Shown in pieces: positions 57,310 to 64,000 of a stretch of 64,000 nt of DNA (its first letter is position 1; the number at the start of each line of letters is the position of its first letter). The stretch lies in NCBI GenBank assembly GCA_033296885.1, contig MU863920.1:62001-126000 (forward strand). The letters are read 5' to 3'. Below the pieces are notes generated by a model. That model saw only the letters and a program-made list of their open reading frames with translations, had not been told where the DNA came from and did no database searches. The DNA comes from Triangularia verruculosa (Eukaryota; Ascomycota; Sordariomycetes; Sordariales; Podosporaceae). A program made the translations under genes and the position numbers.

Positions 57310-57364
57310 CACCTAGCCTTTCATCTGAAGTTTATTGGGGAGCAGCTTTGTCATGTTCCATCCC
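57310..57364 (+). repeat. Short repeat, right copy flanking the amine oxidase gene
   Basis: Direct copy of the segment at 54233-54291 (shared CACCTAGCC start and GGGAGCAGCTTT ... CCAT end). The two lie about 3 kb apart, with the amine oxidase gene between them. Confidence 0.6.
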
Positions 57365-58115
57365 CATGATGTCTCTTTGCCAGCTGGACGATCTGATAGG
57401 GCTGAGTGCCAAGGCCTTCTCTGGCAGGCCTGAAGGAACAAGGGATGGGATTGTTTTTCTTTTGCCATTTGAGGAGGCTGGTGTCGGATGGCCCGACATG
57501 GACTGGGGTCTGTTTCAGTCGGCTTGGCGATGCAAACAGGCGCCGATTGGTGGATGGTCCAAGCTCGGGTAGCTCTTAGCAACGGGCGGGCTTTCAGCCT
57601 CATTCGGTGCGGCGGTGCCCGAAGGCGGACAGGGGAGAAGCCGGGGGAGTCGCATCAATCCCCCCAACTTCCAAGAATTTGAGGTAGGCCATTGCGGGGT
57701 TTTGGAATCTAGGAATCTGTAGCTACGGGTATTCAATGACGCAATTCCAAGCCTTCTCTGGGCTCTACAGAAGATTTTAGACGGTGTCGCGCCGCTAGAG
57801 AAGCTGGCGCAAACTGGGAACGCGGTCTGGGTCGTCTGGGGCCTGTGTGGGCTGGTGGACTCTCCCGTAAGCAGCTAACGAACAGTGTGGCCCTCGACCT
57901 GCAGCAGCTGCATCTCCTCCCGTTTGCTCACTTCATCAACGCCCTGCGCCGCGCTGCAGCAACATCCAAGGTCCAGGTCCAGCATCCTGCAGCCGCCCGT
58001 TTCCCTGCGAGCGCCGCCTCTCTGTTTACATACTTCTGCATTTGCGCCCGACACCACCCCACCACGCACCACCACTGACCGACCGGCCCCAACCTCCCCC
58101 GATTCGATTTGTCTG

Positions 58116-58116
<1 letters not shown>

Positions 58117-58150
<34 letters not shown>
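58117..58150 (+). repeat. (GTCT)n microsatellite in the RhoGEF leader
   Basis: About eight uninterrupted GTCT units, preceded by an imperfect GTCTGT, 178-211 bp upstream of the RhoGEF ATG inside a pyrimidine-rich leader or promoter. Confidence 0.85.
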
Positions 58151-58151
<1 letters not shown>

Positions 58152-58327
58152 CTCCACCGCCTATCCATCTCCGACCGAGAGCTTCGCGAACACCCAGCCT
58201 GCCTCCTCGCGCTTCTTCCGCTCATTCCTTTCATCCCCTCCTCCTGCCTGCCTGACCATTGGCACGGCCACGAACCATCCCCTCCGCTGTCGCCAAACCG
58301 CCATGATCGCGGCCAATTGAAACGACC

Positions 58328-61300
58328 ATGGTTCGTGTCACCGAGGAGCTGGCGCTGTCGCCAGAACATGTCACTCTTTACTACGCCAGCGACCCTTTGA
58401 TGGGCCACTTACCAGTCCTTATCTTCCACGGCCCCTCGACGACAGCCAATTACACTCTCAACAGCTCGCGAATACAGCTCCACATCTACAGCCCGGCTGG
58501 CTTTGTGTCCTTCCCGCGCATCACGGTATCGCCCAGCTCTCCCTTCTACAGCGTGGTCGCGCACCTGCCACGAGAATTCCAGGGCGACGAAGTATGTCGG
58601 GGACTTGCTTTTGGACTGTACAAGTACTTCAGCGAGCTACCCGAGGCGGTGAAGACATTTTTGAAGAATGCGTACCCAACACGCGCCCGTCGACCAGGTT
58701 CGGCGCCCACACTCTTTGGCGAACAGCATGCGGCAGACCTGGCCAAAGCAGCCGTTCAGGCAGATAATACAACCGAGGTGGTAGATATTCTTGGGGACGC
58801 GCTCCAGACGCAGCACATCAGCTGTGTGGATATGGACCTGGTCTTACCGCCTGGCGCCATTGTGCCCCTGGCAAATGCTGATCTAGAAGAGGTACCAGAA
58901 GATGAAGACGACATTTTGGATCCGACGTTGAGACAATACGGCGGATACAACCAAATAGTCAAATTGTTTGGAGAGCCGGTATTTTTACCCACATCGAAGC
59001 TGCGGCGAGCGCCATCGCGGCCCACCTCGCTGAACCGCAGCAAATCGTTTTCCAAGAACCAAAAGGTCGAGCTGCGCATGAAGATGGGCGAGTTGGTGGA
59101 CACAGAAGAACGCTATGTTCTCAAGCTTAACGAGCTGGTCAACAACATTGCTGTCGATTTCTACAAGAAGGCCAAGGAGAAGTCTGCCGGAAGTATCAGT
59201 CCTTCCGAGGAGGAGGTTGAGAGGCTGTTCCCCAAGTCGGCGCAAGCCATTCTCGAGGTCAACTCAGCATTTATGGAAGAGCTCCGCCGAGTCATGGACG
59301 AAAGTGAGGAGGAGGCCATGAATGATATGGAGACACCATTTCCCCCGACGCGTCTCAACAGCCCAACCAAGGCCAAGGACCCAAGTGGTGCTCTGGCCAT
59401 GGCCAGATTATTTCTTGACTGGTTCCCAAAGTTCACAGAGTGCTACCAAGATTACATCCGGGCAAGCCAAAACTTCCCTAAGCTCCTCAACAATTTCCTC
59501 GGCCAGCAGTCAACATTCCGCCAGAGAGTCGTGCAAACAGGCGAACAGACGATTCGGTCTCTGCTGATCGAGCCGGTGCAAAGGCTCCCTCGATACAACT
59601 TGTTTATCGACCAGATCGTCGCGTGTCTTCCAATAACACACCCAGCGCTCCAGGTCTTGCTGCGTGCAAGAGACATCATTACGAATATCTGTTCCATGGA
59701 CGAGCCACTTCCCGACAAGCCTCACGTCACACATCGGTTGCGGACAATGGTTGAGTGCTGGCCGGCGGACCTCGAGCCTCAAGGGCGGCTGATCTTGGCT
59801 GTCGACTTTGTGGAGCTGGCGGCTCCGTACATTGATGACGACATTCCCGACAGACCAGGCATCCTGCTTCTCTTTTCGGACAGCGTGGTCATTCTGCAGA
59901 AGAAGGGCGAAACGGAAAGGACCGCACGGGACTTTTTGAAGGAAATCGACAAGCCTTCACCCGCCGGTCTGCTGGCGGCCATGACCAATGCGGCTGGCGG
60001 ACAGGGCTCATGGGAGTTTGCATTTACTGGATGGCACAGCCTGGCCGATGTTCGCTTCACCGAGTCCATTGATGGTCGGCTCATCTGGATGACGTCGACA
60101 CAGGAGATGAAGGGCGCGCATGCCGGTGAGTATTTTACCAGCAAGGCCATTACGACCAGGTGTTTCCTTCTGCGCGAACACTATGAAGGCAAGGCCAACA
60201 AATGGACCGAGGACATCGTCAAGGCCAGGATTGAGGGCAGGTACTCGGAAAAGGAACGGGAGGACCCAACATGGACCCTGCGTTCGGTTAAGATGCAGGA
60301 TGCCCAATTCGGCCTGCATGCAGCTGTCTTTCAAGAAGGCGCGCATGAACTAGTTGAAGGCCGCAGGGAGCCAGCGCCAATACGTGTCGTACTCGACATC
60401 GAAAAAGGCACCAAGGGAGCGCCTGTTGGCCACTACGGCGTCGAAATTGTAACCGAGGTTCGGTGCGGAGACATGCGAAGGATATCAATGAACACTGTTG
60501 GCCTCAATGGCAGGAAGTTCACTGACGACATTGCTCTCGAGGATTTCTTGCCGACCCTGTCGCGAAGAATAGTCCAGCTGCTCAGCTCACAGTTCAGTGT
60601 CGCCAATCCGAGACTGGTCCCCGCTTTGGTGTCCTATTACACCAAGGTAATACGGGCCCTCAACATCGCACCAAAGGTGGAGAAGACCAATTCGAGATCC
60701 TTCTTGTCGTCATCTCCCGTGAAGATGCTGTCTAGCTTCTTGTCTGGAAACAGCAGTGCATCCTCCAACGGTACTGATTCTACATCAGTCAATGGGTCAT
60801 CCAAGCACAGGAGAACCAATTCTGCCAGAATGCGATCTGAAAGGGAAAAGGAGCGCGAAAGGGAAAGAGAAAGAGAACGCGACAGAGAGCCTACTGTATT
60901 GAATTCGTCAGTATCGTCGAGAGACCAGGGCATTCCCCGAATCACCATGGAGGAGGAAAGGCCCGAAAACCCCCTCGTCCGTCTTGAGCAAACCTTTACG
61001 GGTTATGTGGCCAATATGCAGGCTCGAAAGGGCTATTTCATTGGCCGCACACTGCTCAACAGATCAATGGCTGATGAGCTCGCTATCAACGACCTCTACA
61101 ACCGATTGATCGAGTTCCCCTTCGACCTCGACGCAGCCCAGGAGCTGGGCACCGAGGTCATATTCTGCGCTTTCGAAAAGTTTGTCCGCATCGCCTGGCG
61201 CGAGCAGATTGGGCCTATCATGACAATGCAAGCGCTGGAAGCTCTGCAAATTCGTGCCTCTAAGAAGGTTGTCGGTGATTTTGCAGACTTTGTTCGGTTC

Positions 61301-63025
61301 ATTTTTAGCGACATGGCCCCTCAAAACAGGCGAGCATTTACCGCCTTGATCAAGCTTCTTGCTGATCTTTTGGATGGCTGCTCCAATGATGGCGATAGAG
61401 GCGCCTTGACGCTTGCCTTTGCAGAACTATTGGTTGACGACGACACGGCACCGAACTACATTAACCTCCTTGATAGGCTCGTGGAGGATGTCGATCATAT
61501 CTTTGAGGAGAACCACCTGAGTGTCACGATGCAGATGTTGATGAACAACAAGTCATTCGAGTCCTTGCATGCGAGCAGTCGAAGTCACAAGTCCACTTCC
61601 GGGTCTGTGACGTCCAACACGTCGTCACTGCGCAGGAAATTCGGGTTTGATACTCTCTTACGCCAGAACAGCAAGTCAGATGAGCGACCGTCAGTGTGGA
61701 GGTCGTTGAGCAAGCATGCCAGCAAAGCGCCTGTACCTGGCGAGAGTGCCAGTCTCGGCAAGAACAGCAGGTCAAAGTCGATTGATATGAACATGAACTT
61801 CCCCACTCAGGGAAGGCTGCGACGGCCAGCATCTAGGGATAGACCTCCGATTGCTGGTGCATTTGACGACATTGAACACCGGCCAGGCAGCTCGAACCGG
61901 TATCTTGAGACTATTGGCGAGCCACACGACGAGCCAACAGAGACGAAACTGATCAAGAAGAAGCGACGTAGCTCGCTATCCGACCTCAAGACTCTTATGG
62001 CTGCCGCTAATATCGATGACCCCGAAGAGCAGCTGATGCCCCTTCGCGTCAATAGGCAGCAAACAGCCGAGAAGTTCAACTCCACTCCTCGCCCTCAGTC
62101 AATGGTTTTTTCGAGGGTCTCCACCTCCCCCACCAAGGCTTCACTGTCAAGGATACCGATCAGCCCGCAGCCACCATCGAATGGTACTGGCACATTCCGC
62201 TCGTCCCGACAAAAGGAGAACGACCCTATAGTGCACCAGGAGATCAAGACCCCATCAGAGCAAGAGGGTGACGGCTCGGAGGAAGATTGCGAGAGGACGA
62301 GTTACCAGAGAGCGCGTGCAAGGACCATCGCCATCTCGCAGATTCCCACTCTTAAGCCGAATTCGAGGATTCCACCTGCGACGATCTTCCCACCGCCACT
62401 TGAGTCACCGGCGAATGTCAGACCAGGAACAAGCACAAGCATTCCTCGCACCCCGGGCACACCTGGCCAGAGACTACGTTTGCAATCACCACAGAAGCTT
62501 CGCGAGAGACTGCAAACAGAGAAGAAAGCCATTGACGAAGTGGACGCCTCCCTCAAGTCTGAACTCTCCCGCATCGAAGAGGACATGGCTCGGCTCGGGG
62601 GGTCCTCTCTTCCCCGATCATCAACCCTGGACTTCCGAAAGGTCTCCCTCGCCGTCAAGGCTCTGGAAGAAAAGGTTCCCCAAGCACTAATAGAATTGGA
62701 GCAGAGGAAGCAGCAGCTGGAGAAAGACATGGAAGACACGATAAAAGGCATGGAATCGAAGGTCAAGGCCATTGATCAGTTGTACAAGGAGGCGGCGGCG
62801 GAGAATGAGCTGTTGTACGAAAAGTTTAATGGAGAGTTGGGCAAGATCGTAAAGGCGGTTAAAGGGAAAGGGGCAGATGGCAAGGAGGAGTTGGTTGTCA
62901 GGCTGAGGGATCAGGGGGAGGAGATGGGGAGGGTGAAGAAGGAGAATGCGAGGTTGAAGAGGGAGGTGGTGAGTTTGAGGGGGTTGTTGAAGAGCAGCAC
63001 TACGGTGATGGAGCAGGATACGTAA
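58328..63025 (+). CDS. Rho guanine-nucleotide exchange factor with DH and RhoGAP-like domains
   Basis: 1,565 aa in a single exon. An N-terminal domain (about 1-240) of unknown type is followed by a DH domain at about 245-460: MGELVDTEERYVLKLNELV (CR1), then TIRSLLIEPVQRLPRYNLFIDQI (CR3, the strongest DH signature). A PH-like region runs to about 720. A Ser-rich linker with a run of Arg/Glu repeats (about 840-860) precedes a RhoGAP-like domain at about 880-1065. The C-terminal third has Ser/Pro-rich low complexity and a terminal coiled coil (about 1395-1555). DH domains load GTP on Rho-family GTPases that control polarity and the wall. Start ATG 58328 is the first in frame. The RhoGAP part lacks an obvious arginine finger. 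Confidence 0.92.
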   Translation: MVRVTEELALSPEHVTLYYASDPLMGHLPVLIFHGPSTTANYTLNSSRIQLHIYSPAGFVSFPRITVSPSSPFYSVVAHLPREFQGDEVCRGLAFGLYKYFSELPEAVKTFLKNAYPTRARRPGSAPTLFGEQHAADLAKAAVQADNTTEVVDILGDALQTQHISCVDMDLVLPPGAIVPLANADLEEVPEDEDDILDPTLRQYGGYNQIVKLFGEPVFLPTSKLRRAPSRPTSLNRSKSFSKNQKVELRMKMGELVDTEERYVLKLNELVNNIAVDFYKKAKEKSAGSISPSEEEVERLFPKSAQAILEVNSAFMEELRRVMDESEEEAMNDMETPFPPTRLNSPTKAKDPSGALAMARLFLDWFPKFTECYQDYIRASQNFPKLLNNFLGQQSTFRQRVVQTGEQTIRSLLIEPVQRLPRYNLFIDQIVACLPITHPALQVLLRARDIITNICSMDEPLPDKPHVTHRLRTMVECWPADLEPQGRLILAVDFVELAAPYIDDDIPDRPGILLLFSDSVVILQKKGETERTARDFLKEIDKPSPAGLLAAMTNAAGGQGSWEFAFTGWHSLADVRFTESIDGRLIWMTSTQEMKGAHAGEYFTSKAITTRCFLLREHYEGKANKWTEDIVKARIEGRYSEKEREDPTWTLRSVKMQDAQFGLHAAVFQEGAHELVEGRREPAPIRVVLDIEKGTKGAPVGHYGVEIVTEVRCGDMRRISMNTVGLNGRKFTDDIALEDFLPTLSRRIVQLLSSQFSVANPRLVPALVSYYTKVIRALNIAPKVEKTNSRSFLSSSPVKMLSSFLSGNSSASSNGTDSTSVNGSSKHRRTNSARMRSEREKERERERERERDREPTVLNSSVSSRDQGIPRITMEEERPENPLVRLEQTFTGYVANMQARKGYFIGRTLLNRSMADELAINDLYNRLIEFPFDLDAAQELGTEVIFCAFEKFVRIAWREQIGPIMTMQALEALQIRASKKVVGDFADFVRFIFSDMAPQNRRAFTALIKLLADLLDGCSNDGDRGALTLAFAELLVDDDTAPNYINLLDRLVEDVDHIFEENHLSVTMQMLMNNKSFESLHASSRSHKSTSGSVTSNTSSLRRKFGFDTLLRQNSKSDERPSVWRSLSKHASKAPVPGESASLGKNSRSKSIDMNMNFPTQGRLRRPASRDRPPIAGAFDDIEHRPGSSNRYLETIGEPHDEPTETKLIKKKRRSSLSDLKTLMAAANIDDPEEQLMPLRVNRQQTAEKFNSTPRPQSMVFSRVSTSPTKASLSRIPISPQPPSNGTGTFRSSRQKENDPIVHQEIKTPSEQEGDGSEEDCERTSYQRARARTIAISQIPTLKPNSRIPPATIFPPPLESPANVRPGTSTSIPRTPGTPGQRLRLQSPQKLRERLQTEKKAIDEVDASLKSELSRIEEDMARLGGSSLPRSSTLDFRKVSLAVKALEEKVPQALIELEQRKQQLEKDMEDTIKGMESKVKAIDQLYKEAAAENELLYEKFNGELGKIVKAVKGKGADGKEELVVRLRDQGEEMGRVKKENARLKREVVSLRGLLKSSTTVMEQDT

Positions 63026-64000
63026 TAATTGATACATAGGGGTGGTTAATACTCGGGGAGAGGATAAAAAAGGGTGGATGGATAACTTGTTGGGAATTGC
63101 AAGGCGAGGCGTTGGGGATGTTTGGGGTTGGGAAATACTGTATTTTGTTGGAATTGTTGTAGGGATATATTATTGAAAGAAAGCAGGGCGAAGGTCTTCT
63201 ACGGTTATAATAAATATGCATTATTGTTGCTTCATCTTGTCTTGGTTCCATTGCGTTGTTATATGTCAGCATGGGATGAGTGTAATGCGGTGATGGTTTG
63301 TGCAGTAGATTTCAGTATGCAATTGCATTCTCTTATACCAGCATATCATGTGGACGATGTCCCTCCTGTGCCACTCACTATCAGCCCACAGATGTGCCCA
63401 TCACCGCTGTCAATATTTACCCCCTTCCCTCACCATCCCGCCTCACACCTTCCCTCCATCTCCCCCCCCACCCACACCCATCTCCATGCCCCCTTCCTCT
63501 CTCTCTCCCCCTCCACTTGATATCCCCCTCTCCCTCTTCCTCCTTCCACCAAAACAGAAGAAGAACCACCACCAGTCTCCTGGTCAAATCATCCGTCTGT
63601 CGGTGGTCTTACTAACCTTGTCAATGTGATAGAGATCCCGCATTCAGTCCCATTAGCCTCCATGTTTCTTTACGAGTTCACCAACGACCACAAAAAAAAT
63701 CACAAATTGCAAAAAAAGCAAGGGGAAAAAGAAAAAAGAAAATAAACATCACCAATCAACAACTTATTTCCGAGCGAACTGAACACGACACAGAAGCGAC
63801 AATTGAGTAACGACCGTTCACATTTCATTGGTGACAAAAAAAAAGATCTCAAAAAACACACAGAAAAAGAGCGAGATAATAGGGGGAGAAAGAAAAAAAC
63901 CGTAAAATGCAAAACGGAGGCAAAAGAACACACACAGAGACACACACACCCGTTTGCGAAAGGGTTGGGCATGGAGTAAAAGAGATGGTTGTCTGTTATC
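63026..64000. other. 3' region of the RhoGEF gene to the window end
   Basis: It contains C-rich (63,420-63,540) and A-rich (63,690-63,900) low-complexity tracts. No gene is supported; a gene may begin beyond the window. Confidence 0.5.

Larger units (their letters stand above)
57221..58327. other. Intergenic region and leader of the RhoGEF gene
   Basis: The left half holds a flanking repeat and no gene. From about 57,850 the + strand is strongly C/T-rich with a (GTCT)n tract, and is probably the promoter and leader of the RhoGEF gene. Confidence 0.5.

Noticed and set aside
57366..57572. Small open frame right of the amine oxidase gene
   Set aside because: It is short, without domain, and overlaps a repeat copy; coding character is not convincing.

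Overview
The window is nuclear DNA from a filamentous ascomycete, most likely a Sordariales member (Neurospora, Podospora and Chaetomium relatives). The basis is short introns of about 45-175 nt with GT..AG ends and CTAAC/CTGAC-type branch sites, a clear DIM-5 histone H3K9 methyltransferase, Clr5 and DUF6594 family genes, and the protein character of the housekeeping set. There are no operons, no CRISPR array, no rRNA and no convincing functional tRNA. Exon boundaries were worked out by hand by joining open frames at GT..AG sites so that family motifs read through.

Left housekeeping block (about 1-27,560). In order: dim-5/KMT1 H3K9 methyltransferase (+), UBTD-type ubiquitin-like protein (+), coatomer beta SEC26 (-), exon-junction protein MAGO (+), GID4/VID24 E3-ligase receptor (+), TRM11 tRNA methyltransferase (-), RNase P/MRP subunit RPP40 (+), YAR1-like ankyrin protein (-), tRNA ligase TRL1 (+), TRP4 anthranilate phosphoribosyltransferase (-), mitochondrial ribosomal protein uL10m (+), a DUF4870/UPF0132-like membrane protein (+), and proteasome ATPase RPT5 (+). 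Several act in tRNA and RNA metabolism (TRM11, RPP40, TRL1) or protein turnover (GID4, RPT5), but they are independent genes, not a pathway cluster.

Accessory block (about 27,560-58,000). It is gene-poor and repeat-bearing. It contains a MITE-like inverted-repeat element, three tandem-repeat tracts with a shared 21-bp period (one encoding a heptad coiled-coil protein), a zinc-knuckle ORF, a UPF1-like SF1 helicase that lacks its first RecA domain, a Clr5-domain gene, a Pol III-like A/B-box unit, a membrane/C2H2 hypothetical, a helical-domain plus retropepsin-like gene, a DUF6594 membrane protein, a divergent kinase-like gene, a small basic ORF and a copper amine oxidase. Intergenic DNA from about 46 to 54 kb is littered with GGTA/TACC words.

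Right end (58,328-63,025). One intronless 1,565-residue RhoGEF (DH domain plus a RhoGAP-like fold without an obvious arginine finger) marks the return to conserved sequence. No complete new system is proven. The best candidates for something undescribed are the heptad-repeat gene, the helical/retropepsin gene, the core-less helicase locus and the divergent kinase-like gene.
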